NCBI GenBank assembly: GCA_013365365.1
Contig: JABVXU010000172.1
Coordinates: forward strand, 42,423-106,422
Direction of reading: 5' to 3'
DNA: 64,000 nucleotides
From: Cruorifilaria tuberocauda
Lineage: Eukaryota > Nematoda > Chromadorea > Rhabditida > Onchocercidae
The position numbers were made by a program, and so were the translations under genes. Positions 37,920-50,500 of the stretch are shown here, in pieces. Below the pieces are notes generated by a model. It was given only the letters and a program-made list of their open reading frames with translations, ran no database searches and was not told the origin of the DNA. Position 1 is the stretch's first letter, and each line of letters begins with the position of its first letter.

Positions 37920-38451
37920 TGGAAAAGAATCTTTTCTGGATTTGTTTGGAGTCTGATAGATTATAGTTAAAGAAATATAGGATGCTAGATATGTCAAGGT
38001 GAGGCCTTGGTTGACCTGACATGTGCGAGCCATTATTGTTTCATACTGTTAATGTAATATAATAAATAAGCTTCATGAATGTTGATGCATATAAATAAAC
38101 TGTGCAACCTAAAAAAGACACTAATTCATGAAGGAAATCGGAATTAAATATGCCCGATAGTTAACTAAATCAGTTGTTGTAGATATTTAGAAATAATCTG
38201 ACTAAGCTCGGGTCAGCACCACAAAATTGCGGTTTTCAAAATTAGGATTCAAAACGATTTATTAATCCGAAAAGCTATTGATGAAATTGGAAAAGAACAG
38301 ATCTGTCATCTCAGCGTAATACATAATGCAGGAAGTGTACATAATGCTGAAGCTTAGTCGATAAATCGCTCAAATTTGAAAGTGTGTTTCGCCTACAATA
38401 ATGAAATTTAGAGTAATTGTCTACATTCTGTAGTTTGTGTGGGACAGTTGG
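37920..38451. other. 3' flank of ATP5ME and tRNA promoter region
   Basis: No coding signal. AATAAA at 38061-38066 lies about 140 bases past the ATP5ME stop and is its likely poly(A) signal. Confidence 0.5.
38061..38066 (+). terminator. Poly(A) signal AATAAA
   Basis: Closest AATAAA downstream of the ATP5ME stop codon. Confidence 0.5.
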
Positions 38452-38533
38452 GGCGAGATGGCCGAGTGGTCTAAGGCGCTGGTTTTAGGCACCAGTCTCT
38501 TCGGAGGCGTGGGTTCGAATCCCACTCTCGTCA
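38452..38533 (+). tRNA. tRNA-Leu, anticodon TAG
   Basis: Eighty-two bases fold as a class II tRNA. The acceptor stem GGCGAGA pairs with TCTCGTC with one G-T wobble, and the discriminator base is A. The D arm holds TGGCCGAGTGG. The anticodon arm is CTGGT-TTTAGGC-ACCAG with TAG at positions 34-36. A 13-base variable arm (TCTCTTCGGAGGC) and the T arm GTGGG-TTCGAAT-CCCAC follow. It decodes CUA/CUN leucine codons. There is no intron. The T-rich Pol III terminator is not close: the first bases downstream are mixed. The antisense open frame over it is a shadow. Confidence 0.95.
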
Positions 38534-39240
38534 TAGAGAGCCCAAGCTCATCTTTTCGAGACCTTCCATTTCTTACCAAATGAAAACAATTAACAATTTC
38601 ATGCTTTGAAGAAGAAAAGTACTTTACAAATGGTGGAACGACGAAATGATTTTTACAAACTAAAATGAGATTGATTTTGAAATTTCGAGAAAAAAAGACT
38701 ACAATGGTTGATTTCATCAATGCAATTCATAATAACATTTTCAACATCTTTGATGTTTTGGCATTTTGGCATTGAAATCTGACGTTTTGATGTTGGAAAA
38801 AACTAAACAATCTTTCGATGACTGAACATCTTGAACTGATATATATCATTGCAATCATAAATTACCGATGCGTGAAAACCGTAATTCACAATTATTAATA
38901 AATATTCCGAGAGAGCGAAAAGATTATATGCTGAAATAAAGATTAATAATGATTTTATCATAATAAAAAACAGTTCTATTATTAATTTGTGAAATCGTAA
39001 TAAATGATAAGAAATTGCATTTTATCATAATATCAAAAGGGAAATTTTCACTACACGTTGTTCGTTGATATTATACACTAAAGGATATTATTCGTCATTT
39101 TAAAGTAAAGAATGTTGAGAAAGCATCAGGACAAAAATAAAATAAATAGTGGCAAACAGTTTCGTGTAGCATGCTCCTAGGTTTCAGTTGCATCAAGTGG
39201 TGATAAAATTATGTTAGCTTGATGGCAAGCTAACTTAGTA
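38534..39240. other. Intergenic, no gene seen
   Basis: AT-rich spacer between the tRNA and the 3' end of the PGAP2-like gene. I looked here for a last PGAP2 exon on the minus strand and found none. Confidence 0.5.
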
Positions 39241-39246
39241 TTTATT
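39241..39246 (-). terminator. Poly(A) signal of the PGAP2-like gene
   Basis: Minus-strand AATAAA 130 bases past the stop codon at 39376, supporting the gene ending there. Confidence 0.45.
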
Positions 39247-39375
39247 GTCTTGAGTAATATTAAACAAAATTAAACTTCTGACAAATAATTTCAAAAAAGC
39301 AAGTCAGTCATTTCAACTTGTTACTGTAATTATCATTTTACTAGTTAGAAAAAAGTGGTAATCATGCTCATTAAC

Positions 39376-41218
39376 TTAAATATAGAAGCAAAAGCAATCA
39401 TCAAATGTACCGAAATTATAGCACAATATCCAGTACATCACGAAGAATGTGAGTAACACAGGTAGCAAAGCAATATAAATTAGTGTTAAATAAAATTTCA
39501 ACTTGAAACTCCAACGCCCCTGAAATATAACAGAAAGGTAAAGTCATAGCATAAAAATAATGAATAACCTATTCATAGCTTCAGCAATTCTTAACATTTA
39601 AAAAATTCGAAAAAGATAACAATTTTTCCCTCAAAAGCAATCTTACATTAAAATCTTCGGCGTAATGTTTGCTCTTTCGATAAGTCGCTGTGACTACCGT
39701 AAAATATACCGTACTGGAGACGGCAAATATCATGAAGAAATAAACATGCCAACCTGTCAAATACTCATATCATTATGAAACATACAAACTCATATTCATT
39801 CCTTTTCTCATTCTAATGTTTCCTCAAAGTCACACTAAAATTTCAACCAAAGAATTTTATTTAATATTAAAAAAATTAGAAAAACATTTTTAGACATGTT
39901 TACTGAAGCTTGTTTTATGTAATTCATCGGTTTCTTCACGTTCACCAATTACTGTAAGCAGTAAAATCATTAGAATTTCGATTGAACCGGAGAAAACAAT
40001 TATCCGTGATAATATTAAATGCAATTTATGGTTATATACTTCATTTGATGGAATTCGGCAAATTCTATCTGAAAAATTAAGACAAAATTAGGACTGAATT
40101 TTTCTGTGGAGTATCACTAAGACGGAATAAATTTAATCAAGTCAGTAAGAAGAAGTTAAACAGTAGGGAAACAGTAAAAGTAGGCTGATTGTTGGAAGTA
40201 AACAGTAAACTTCATGAATTTGATATTTAAGCTGCTACATACCAGCTATTATACGGAAAAAGTACTTAATCATTAGACTAATAAGTAAAATTTAATTCGG
40301 AATGTTCCGAAACCAGAAACTATTTCCACAATCCAATATCGTTTACCGATGATAAAAATGATTAAACTATTTTAAGTAATTCATTAACCGATTTTTTAAC
40401 ATGGAAATGCTTCCTCCATTATTTGAATCTACCAAGACTGCTACATTTCAGGTAGGTCAAATCACCTATAAGGATATGACTAGTGAAAAATGGAAATTTT
40501 TCTCAAAAATTCGACTTACAATTTATTAAAATTATAAGAAATCGTAAGAGAAGATGAAATAACACTGCGGCATTCCAAATGATTCGTTCCTTTGGTAAAT
40601 TAATAATTCGTGAGAATGATGGCACATTAACGGGCTATTAAATTAATGGAAATTACTAGTAATTATTTCCAGATAGAAATAAGAAAAATGAAACTTGTTG
40701 AAATATACAATTTTAGGTAGAAAGGAATAAATTAACTAAAATGAATATATATACACAGGTAACGAAAACAGTACAAATTAAGATTTTCCTTTCAAACTTT
40801 ATTCTGATGAAATGGAAAGAAAAGAAAAGTAAAGCTGTATAAATTCAAATTAAAGTTTAACAATCATTTCTTGAATTTAGTCTTCTCTTTCTATAAGGTA
40901 ATAAGAAAACAGTTTAAAAGAAATGAAAGTACTCACTCCACATGTCCAATCATAATCTGAAATTTGTTGATAATCCAGCAAGAAACCGAGTGAGAAAGCA
41001 ATAATAAGAGCTAAAATTGGTACACCGATGGTTATAAAAGCATAATTTTTAAACGAAATTTCCAGTAAAACTATGCAACCATCCTCGTTTACATCGATGA
41101 GATCATCATTTCCAGAAGGTGAAGCAGGGCTTTCCTCAGTAATCCCCGATTCATCCATTTCCGTCACTCTCTTACTGATCTTCACGTTGTCATTTGGGAT
41201 TGTTGTCGTGGAATGCAT
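39376..41218 (-). CDS. PGAP2-like GPI-anchor remodelling protein, short C terminus
   Basis: Golgi/ER multi-pass protein of the PGAP2/FRAG1 family, which helps lipid remodelling of GPI anchors. Minus-strand exons: 41218-40937, 40634-40520, 40068-39904, 39753-39647 and 39519-39376, all in phase, 270 residues. After a hydrophilic N-terminal extension (TTTIPNDNVKISKRVTEMD) comes TM1 (FITIGVPILALIIAFSLGFL). Then YDWTCG and PSFSRIINLPKERIIWNAAV match the conserved Cys-Gly and 'P..S..I' region. Later helices include HLILSRIIVFSGSIEILMI, HVYFFMIFAVSSTVYFTVVT and WSFKLKFYLTLIYIALLPVL. The frame then ends at CYNFGTFDDCFCFYI, about 50 residues before the usual family end, so the last helix is missing or lies in an unrecognised exon (a GTACAT donor sits at 39410). 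Confidence 0.8.
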
Positions 41219-42929
41219 TTCTTCCCACTGTGCAATGACGAAGGACGTAAACTTTAACTTTTCCTGCTTATCACTCTCTCTCTTTTAATCAATACAATCT
41301 CGTCTTATCAATTATTCATTGAATTTTTGTACTGACGGTTAGGATGATATAAATGTAATGACTGCATTCAGTGTGATTGTTGTCATCTGTCAAATTGCGG
41401 GGTCTAATAAGAAGTTCAGGACGAGTTGAAGACGGAGAAGAATTGTGCTCCAATTCTCTTTCAACTGTTCTTTTCCTTTATAAAATTTCTCTTCCGCAAT
41501 GCCAACTTTCGAATAGCTAACAAGTTTCTTTTATATCTGTAGGTTTTCGTATTGACGCTTTGTTAAAAAAAATATTTTATTTAACTAGCATTATATATCC
41601 TAAAGGTCATGAAAAATTTCTCTGAATCTAAATTTATGTTATGCATTACTTAGATTGAAAGGTTAAAAATTAAATTTAAAAAACTTGATATATTCTGCAA
41701 TAATATTGATTTAATTAGGTGAAGAGAATATTCCCTCAAAAACATAGATTCCATTAATATCTTCAGCTTACTCATAACTTATTTATTTGTAATAATTAAA
41801 GTATTGCTAATAAAGAATATTATCAATTTTATTGAAGTGAAAAAAAATAAACATATTGCAGGAAACGAGATCGTGAAAATTGAAAAGTTCACAGAGCAAT
41901 TAACATTCAGTAGTTTTAATATCATTAAGACGGATGAAATAATTTAAGAAAGGTGAAATTGCGCACTACCATATTACCAAAGGTCAGGGCTGCGTGTGGG
42001 TAGAGGGAAATGGTCAAAGGTTACTGAATGAGATGCATCCCGAAATTTCATCATTATGAAAATGATGACCCCAGCATGATGATTGATTTAAATTCATCAA
42101 ACATATTATTTGATACTAAAGGGACGAAATCTATGCTTGAAATGAAAATTCATCAAAAAGATTTTCCTTTTTCCAGAAAGATCGGAATGACGAAGAAGAA
42201 TTTCCCCTATTATGAAAACATATTACTTTATCAGAAGTAATTGAAAATATGCTGTCTTGCATCAAAATTAAATTTTTTACTTGCATTTATAGAAGAAAAA
42301 TTCATTTGCAACTAAATCACTATTGAGATTTTATAATAAGAAAATGAGTGATATCCTCATCACATCCAGCCAATCTTTGGGAAATATTGGAATTATCGAT
42401 TAAGTTTACCTTCTCTTTTTTTCCAAACTAAAATATTACAATTTAAATCGTCGAATTTTGCCGTTAAAGATAGTGCCAAAACATATCATAAATTCTGAGT
42501 GTATCAGATGCTCAGTTTGTTTCATGAAATTTGTTGTGAATCTTTGATCGTCGGTGCATGATAATAGCATTCTGTTTCATTGCACTTCTCTTTCCCGTAG
42601 ATTTAGATATGTTTTAAATATTTGAATAGTTAATTGAGTATTTTCATTTATAAAAGTGTTCAATTGACCTCAGAAAAAAATTAAATTAATTAACAATCAA
42701 TGATCAAAATGGATTTCTCAAGTATTTCGAACGGATTAACGGTCATTCTAGAGTGTTGTCCAGTCGAGTGAGTTCTCGCATTTCGACCATCTTCCACTCT
42801 TCTAGTTATAACTTCTAGTTAAAATTAGATCTATACGATCAATTTATTATTAAAGAACGAATCCCACTTGCCGTTACATGAATCAGAATAATGAAATTAA
42901 ATTATGATTACACATACGTAAAAGTATTA
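41219..42929. other. Intergenic, no gene seen
   Basis: AT-rich spacer upstream of the PGAP2-like gene and downstream of the secreted-protein gene. Open frames are short and show no family resemblance. Confidence 0.5.
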
Positions 42930-42935
42930 TTTATT
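42930..42935 (-). terminator. Poly(A) signal of the secreted Cys-rich gene
   Basis: Minus-strand AATAAA 77 bases past the stop at 43012. Confidence 0.5.
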
Positions 42936-43011
42936 CATCTTGAAATATGAATTTTCAAGTTAAAAGCAAAATTTTTTAAGATGAAAATTTATACAATTGA
43001 ACATAAATGCC

Positions 43012-44192
43012 TCAATTTTCTTTCAATTCATTTGACAAAACTTCCATAGTTTCTTCTACAAGATCTGTAAAGTCAGGCAGTTTCTTTACACGTCCTTTCC
43101 GGACTCGTTCCTGATATTCACGGACAGTATCATCAATGCCATTCATATTACAGTTATGCTCCTTACAAGCGCATAATCGTGTAGTATCACGACTCGTCGA
43201 ACGTTCAACGCACGCTCCTTCCTCAAATATCTCGTTCTATTCAAAACGCAAAGTTTAATTGATAAATTTAAAGTTTCACAATTTTCCAAGTTTGTCTCGA
43301 AGATGAAGAGAATGAAACTCACGTCGCATATATAATTGGTAGTAATTGGTAGCATATTGCCAAGTACGGGATGGGTCCCAACTTTGAAGCGATATTCATC
43401 TTCACAACCGCCGGATTCCACGGTTTCTCCCGTTTGTTTGTCTATGAGCACGCAGCTTTTTGACGGAAAAGATTTTACACGAGTAACACGTACGCTTCAT
43501 ACGCAAAGAAAAGTTCCTTGCATTTAAAGTTTTCTCGTAGTTCCCCAAGAGAAAACTTTAAATGCAAGAAACTTTCCAAGTGTAACATTGAGGTGACACA
43601 TAACAAATGAATCGCAGTGATTTTGTAATGTGGTGATAAAGTTCCTTTTATTTTGAAAATAAGTTAATCAGTGATTATTCCTAACTATATGTTTTAACTG
43701 TAATTATCATTTCATCAGTATTCTTATATAATAAAAACTGATTCATGCATTATTCACTTACTGATGTATTCAGCACTATAACAACATGTATTACCAAACA
43801 TACAATCATCCATAACACGTTTTGTTATCCGTCCGTTGTTCTTTTGATACGTATAACACGTTAACGACGTGCTGACAAAACGTTTCGGAATATCCGTGGC
43901 CATTTCAAGATGTAATGAACAAACAAGCCAGGAAGCTAAAGCCGCTCTGTTAATTACAAATATATCTTCACATATCCATTTGTTTGACAAACGGACGAGT
44001 AAAAACTATCAACATTCTACGTGAATTAGTCATCCCTAGATTCAGAAAAAAATATTCAGAGTTACGACTTTTCGGTAATATTTCAATTTAAAAAATTGAT
44101 ACAATTTATCCTTGACTTTAATTTAAATTTAAACTATTGTATAAAAGTATAAGGAACTTACCGATAGCTAAAGTAAATCTTACCATCGTCAT
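43012..44192 (-). CDS. Secreted cysteine-rich (Ly6/three-finger-like) protein
   Basis: Minus-strand gene of four exons: 44192-44162, 43944-43762, 43441-43323 and 43236-43012; 185 residues, phases consistent. Exons 1 and 2 join through a GAG-type acceptor to give a classic signal peptide (MTMVRFTLAIAALASWLVCS). The mature part opens SLTCYTYQKNNG, then DDCMFGNTCCYSAEYINKQT, GGCEDEYRF, YICDNE, ACVERS and LCACKEHNCN. A leading LxCY, an internal CC and a closing C-x-C-x4-CN fit the nematode Ly6/ET-module/activin-receptor-like fold, with some extra cysteines. A charged tail (VREYQERVRKGRVKKLPD) of about 45 residues follows. There is no GPI or membrane signal at the end, so secretion is likely. Partner unknown. 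Confidence 0.75.
43511..43574. repeat. Inverted repeat, 26-base arms, in an intron
   Basis: A perfect 19-bp inner stem (43518-43536 with 43549-43567) extends by seven more positions with one mismatch. The loop is 12 bases. It lies in the second intron of the secreted Cys-rich gene, just upstream of exon 3. Confidence 0.88.
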
Positions 44193-47100
44193 GGATGTTA
44201 ATACTTATCAATACGGTTGGATTTTGGTGATAATCTGATTTATAAGCACTTTTGTTTTTTTTTAGATAACAATAATCTTATACTGGCAGAATATTTCTTG
44301 CGAAATATCAGTCTGATTTGGGAAATAATATGAACAAACCAAATCCTGAATCAGTTTGTATATCAGTAAGTTGAGCGAATTTAACAAAATAATTGACAAC
44401 ATTGAGAGCAAAGAATCAATCAATCAAACTAATTAGCAAAATTAATAAAACAATGAGTAATCAGATCATTGAAGAAATTGAAATAATTAGTGAAAATATA
44501 ACTTATATTCGAAAATGCTAAAATTTTATGATAAAAGTGGAAAATCTTATGAACGAAGAAGGATTGATTGCGAAAGATAAATAACAATGGATAAAATAAT
44601 TTGAAAATTTTTCTTTTATATATAAATAAAACTTGAGAAAGAAATTAAATAAAGTCAAAATGTTCTTTCTTTTATTAGTGTTATTTTCCTCTTTAACGAG
44701 TAAACGGTAAAAAAGTAATCAATTTTTTAAAGGAAAAGCGGTTAAAATAAGCAGACGAATGATTGCAATCTATCATTGAGAGAAAGTTTAAAAAATAAGC
44801 GTGACGACATTAAAACTGAAATAGAAAAGAGAGGAAAAAGAAATGTAAAATAAGAAATTTCAGTGAAAGCTGGAAAGCTACCTTAGTCGTGAATTTCTTA
44901 GAATTTGGTATTCAAAGACAAACAATTTATTTGAGTTTAACTGAACACCGTTGAATTATACTACAGTTGAGTAAGAGCTGGTCGTACAGGTCGACATCAA
45001 AGCTTTATTCAGAACTGACAAAAGCAGCAATCAGCTTAGAAGATAATCTTTCCTTACCTGGTCGAATATTCTCAAAAGCGCTCTTCTCCAATCGTAGAAA
45101 GTAACAGCACAATTCTTGTACAATATAGCACTTATACGAAAACTCTTGTACAAGGTAAGCAGATATAACACAGAGATTGAGGTCATGCGATATATGGGTT
45201 AATTGAACAATTGAAATGAGGTTGTGTGAATAGTGAATCCTTCGTCATCCTTTAAGGATGATGACGTAACTGAGGTTTAATCGATGGTAAAGTAACCGTT
45301 TAATTATTCGTTGAAGATGATGATAGAGAATCTGCTTTAACTGAGCATAGCTGCAGAAAGATTTCCCAACATACCAGCATGGATTCAACATTTCCTTCCA
45401 TGTGACTTCGGTCTTCGACAATTTTTGCACACTTTTCCTATAACGACTTAGTGACACTTATTTTAGTCACACTATTGGTAATCATTTCTTTCCACTTTCC
45501 ATTGCTTGGTCGTTATCAGTTTGCAGCATTATCGATTATCGATCAGAATGCTTTGTTTCATAAAGTTTCCAAAGCAGTGATGTTGGGAGGAAATTCCATG
45601 AAGTTCGGGAACGATGTTAGAAGTAATCTTCCTTTTTGAACCTTAATTTTTCATTGAAAATCGAAATTTCACATCTCCAATAACTCGTAAGTTGTAAAAT
45701 CTTCCGATTAGTTCAGTTTATTTAGCTTTGTTGGCAAAAACTGTAGAAATTCATGAATATTGCACATTATTTTCCGTTTTCAAGAATTCTCGTCATTATA
45801 TATTTCATGCTAATTTTGAGACGAATACAGCAACATAACTTGCTTCATTTTAAATTCGGAATTCATTCCCTTTTGAATCTACGAAAATGTACCGTAATGA
45901 GAAAGAACTGTTCCTCCTTGAGGAAATTTTGCCATCAAAGAATCCTTTCGAACTTTTTGATATTTGGTTCAGAAATACTGCAGAAAATAACAATGTTACA
46001 TTTGAAGAATGTTTACACTCTCATTTTTTGTTGCTTGCATAGCATCTTCAGGTGATTTACAGGTGGTTGATAATCAAACCACGAATGATTTTGATGAAAA
46101 ATAGGATCTGTCCTCCTATGTACATTATAATAGCCCTAAAAAATGCAAAATTAATAAAAATCCTCATGTTTGTTTGCTAATTTTACTGGTCTTCTGCTGA
46201 TAGACAAGTAAGTAATTCCATCTATTCGGGGATTTTTCTTCACCACTCAGGAATTACACGAATTGATTAGTCTGAAAAAATGCTAGATGTCAAAACTGGA
46301 ATATGTCTAGACCATTATTAGCTATTAGCTTTTGGTTTGATAATCTTCTTTCAGGTAGCTTACCTCTAAGAAGCGTGATATATTTATTTATTTGTAATTA
46401 TTGATAGTTTTTTTTGATTAAGTTTTTGCATTATTCTCTTTAATAATATCTAAAATAATTTTTAGGTTCAGATAGAAGGTAAACTTATGAATTGCCTTTT
46501 GAGGCAGCAGAAGTTTATTGGTATCATCGACCATTGAAAAATCATGTTGGTTCAAAGGTTAGCAAACAAAGTAAGGTTATTCCAAACAGACAATTAGATC
46601 TTTTCCTGGCACATTTTTCGCTATTTATAATACTAATTCTTCTATGACGCCGATTATAGTTTGATAAAAACAATAGAACAAATTGTTTTCCAATTCATTA
46701 AACTGTAAGTACAAGTGGAATAGGAAATTTTTCTTGTATTTACTTACTCTAGCGATGAAATATCATTAACTTATTAACACCGTAATTTATCCAAATGATT
46801 TAAATTACTTCTTGAATGACGTAATTAACTGTAAATAGTGTAAGTAAAGAATGGAATTAGTTATGCTCAAATGATGATCGTCCCTTGTTTATCCTTTCCA
46901 TTTGCTTGAAATCAAATTCACAATAATTTGAAAACGTTGAAATGAGGAATGAAAAATCTCCCATGTATAGATTACTAATTTTATGGAAGTTTTATTCAAA
47001 TGACTTTTAAAGTCGTCATTTAATTTCAAACTGAATTAAGAACCTTAATAATATTTAGAAATGAAATTGAATCTTAATTAGTGATAATGAAAGCCATTAA

Positions 47101-47512
47101 CTATCACAGATTCATTTTAGCTTTAAGAAGCCCTTTTAGATTTTTAGATTTTCATTGCATAGAATCTTGCATATTAAGAAAATTTTTATTGTTACTTCAG
47201 ACTTTATATAATGATATTCGACCGACAAGGAAATATTCGTACAAATTAAAGGTTTGCAATGTTCTATGGTTAAAGTTTGTACTATTTCTGAATATGAACT
47301 TTACTAATTCTCCTAATTAACTCTATTTCTAGGTAATCTTTCAATAACTTTCAATTTTTCTTCGAGCTCAATCAAAACATCAAATTATAAATAAAAGCTG
47401 AATCATATTCATCATAAACACCGAAGCATTCATGGCAATCCTTATTAACTCGTTAAATGTTTTCATCAAAATTGATTGGAACGATTAAAATTAAATTAAT
47501 AATTACTCCGTT
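44193..47512. other. Intergenic, no gene recognised
   Basis: AT-rich region between two minus-strand genes. A 70-codon minus frame ending at 45245 (MSLSRYRKSVQKLSK) and several plus frames show no family resemblance and no paired splice sites. I cannot exclude a short worm-specific gene near 44950-45460, where GC content is slightly higher. Confidence 0.45.
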
Positions 47513-47518
47513 TTTATT
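47513..47518 (-). terminator. Poly(A) signal of the FAM161-like gene
   Basis: Minus-strand AATAAA about 20 bases beyond the stop of the acidic reading frame (47536) and about 270 beyond the alternative stop (47790). Confidence 0.5.
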
Positions 47519-47535
47519 TCGAAAAAATCAAATTT

Positions 47536-50500
47536 CTAGCTGTTCAACGAACTTTGGCTGCTTTTTGATCTGGAAGTGTCGTCAAAGCCATCATTCTCAC
47601 TTTCACCTTCTTCACCATCATTATCATCATCATCATCATCATCATCGCTGCTATTATCACCATCACTATCACTTTCTCCATTTTCATCATAATCATTGTC
47701 GTATTCAATATCATCATTATGGTTATCACCGCAATCATTATCATTACTATCGTTAGTGTGTCCTTCTTTTCCTTTATCATCGCTATGCATTATGAATAAG
47801 CTATCGCTGTTAGCTTCCGTTCGAGGAGTTTGCTGGAAATATTATATAGAATGTTCACTTTAATATTCACCTTGAAAGACAAGGTTAATAAATAGAGTAT
47901 TGCAAATAGGACTATCAACTTTAACAACCTTAACAAATTTATTCTGAACTATTAACCTATCAGTTTTGAATTGCGTTCAGTTAATCAAAGGTTAATCTAT
48001 TCATTTACTGATTTGTTGAATATTTCAAAGAGATCAGTTGTTCTTTACGTCTAGGTTCTCGATATTTTCTACAATCTGAATGAGAGAAAATAATGTTCGA
48101 AGATAACAAACCACTTCATTGCTACTTCGATCCAATGCAGCAATTATCACAGTTCGTTGATCAGAATTATTCATCATCATTATTCGTTTAAATTTATTTG
48201 AATATTGATTTCGTATATTAAATTTTCGTGTTTTAGTCACGGTTTCCTTGTACTTCCGTTCGAATCTTAAATTTGATGTTTCAGTAAAAATGATGCTGTA
48301 ATCGATAAACAACAGGTTAAAATATGATAATTTGAAAGAAATGCTTTTCCGTTGATAATATTCATCATACTCACTCATATTATTAACAAAGTTTATTCTG
48401 GGTAAGGTGGTTTCATGCAATTTTATTAACTGATGTTTGAGCCGAGTTAATTTGCATTCCTCATTCTTTAATAATGAATGTAATTAATAGTAATTAAAGG
48501 AGTCATTGCTGATGAAAACAGCGAAAAATTGTAAAAGGAAGAAAAAAGTATCCCAAAAAGGTTGCTTGAATAATGCAATTTATTGAAAACGATTCAGTAT
48601 TTTTTTAATTTTTAAATTCATTCTGTTCAATCTAATTCGTTAACTTTCATTTACCACACAAAATTACCTTATAATATTTATAGAATAAAATATTTAACAA
48701 GAAAATTCAAGTAATTTGATCGTGAATAAAGTTAATTTATTGATTAAATAGGATTACATAATAAATTTAAGCCAATAATTATAGATAAATTTGAAAGTAC
48801 CGTTGCATTTTAATTAGCATTTCTTGTTGTTCGACAATTAGCGCCCGTGCTCGAACCCGTTGTTTCATTGCTGCCAGTTCAATGCGATATTCATCTGCTC
48901 GTTCTTTTTCTTTCGTTCTTAATTCCAGAAAATTCATTTTATAAAAAATCACAAGAAATCATAAAAGTAAGCTAAATTCTTCTTATTCACGGCAAGAAAT
49001 GCTAAATGAATTAAGAAATCCCGGGAAAAATTCGTTTCAACATCTATTGTAATCCATTTTTTGATTAATCAATATTCTTACAATGTCTTTTCAGTTGAGA
49101 TAATCTATAATAACTCTTAAAATTGAGAATTTCTGTAAGCATTTCAGGAAAAGTATTAGCTAACCAAGAATTTTTTTATTTTTAAATTTTACACGATAGA
49201 AATATATTTCCATGAAATTCCATGTTCCATAACATGATTTCTTGATTCAAATTCCATATTTACATTGTATGAAAATCTCAATGAGACAAATGACAATTTC
49301 AGAATCCTTCCAGGAAATTCAGTCAAAATCCATAATTCGCATCGTTTGCTGCACAAGACAAAGCTTACTTCTTCTCCTCCAGTCTACGTTGAATGTCACG
49401 TAGTGTCGTTTTATCCGTTCCCAATTTTTGTTTTAATTTCATACGTGCCAGTTCACTTCGTTTTCTCATTAGTTCCCAAAATTTTTGTGAACAATTCTGT
49501 TCATTTTTCATTTTTTCTGCACGTATCCTTCAAGTGAGTTAATTTTTGATTTCGAGAATTTTACTTGTACTCTTTTTGCAAATTTTATAATTCATCCTTT
49601 ATTTTTGTTGAAATATGCAAATACCGGTTAGCCTCGCTACGCAGCAAAGACGCGTGATTTAGACGTATTCCAGGTCCGTTGTATTCTCGTAAATTACCCA
49701 TCGAATAGCTACGACGATTTATTCTTACCGGCAAATTCTCGTGAGTGCACTGGAATTTTGCACTCTAATAATTTTGTGATGGTAAAATTCTTATAATGAG
49801 TAATTTAAATAATTATAGCATAATGGATGAGTATGGCTATTAAAGTTCACGAAAAATAAAAGTAAATGATTGTTTGGTTTGTAACGTTGTTCCTACTTAT
49901 TCGTTCTAAAATAAATGAGAGATTATATTATTACACTTTGAGCAAATAACCTATTTCATTTAAACGAGTATTATCTGAGCCAGCGACTCATTTGAAAGAA
50001 TAAAACAAACAAACTTTATGACTATTTGCTCGCTGATCGGTTTGGAAGTAAAAAGGTACCACAACAGTTGTAGGACGATTTGTTGTTGCTTTTTCTAATT
50101 TATTTAATAATTGCTCATGCAATTTTTTAAAATTTGGGACCTAAAATGGGAAATTTGTGAAGTTTAGTCGGTGATAAAATACAGTGATAGTTGTTGTTTA
50201 AGTGATATAATAAGAAGATTAGTTCTGCCCGAAATGATGCCAAATGGGAATAAAGATGAAGAAAAGTAAATAAACTTAAATTACATCTATTGATTAAGCT
50301 ACCCTGTGTTTGCGACATTATTTATTTTTAATTCCTAAAATTAACCGATTTCACCTAAAATCAAAATTTAAATTAGCAGAAACATTAAATGTAATTAAGA
50401 TGAAATATCAATTTTGTCGAATAAATTGAAGTGGTAGTATTGATAATTAACATTTTACAACTCTCAATACCTTTTATTACTAGCAATCTGCTTTTTTATA

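Noticed and set aside
38421..38720. Minus-strand frame of 99 codons containing RVGFEPTPPKRLVPKTSA
   Set aside because: It is the reverse complement of the tRNA-Leu gene, a well-known spurious translation of tRNAs.
45245..45457. 70-codon minus-strand frame MSLSRYRKSVQKLSK...
   Set aside because: No recognised domain or matching exon; kept only as an open possibility in the intergenic note.
48034..48420. 128-codon minus-strand frame between the last two FAM161 exons
   Set aside because: AT-driven composition, no domain, and including it would break the phase that joins the flanking exons.
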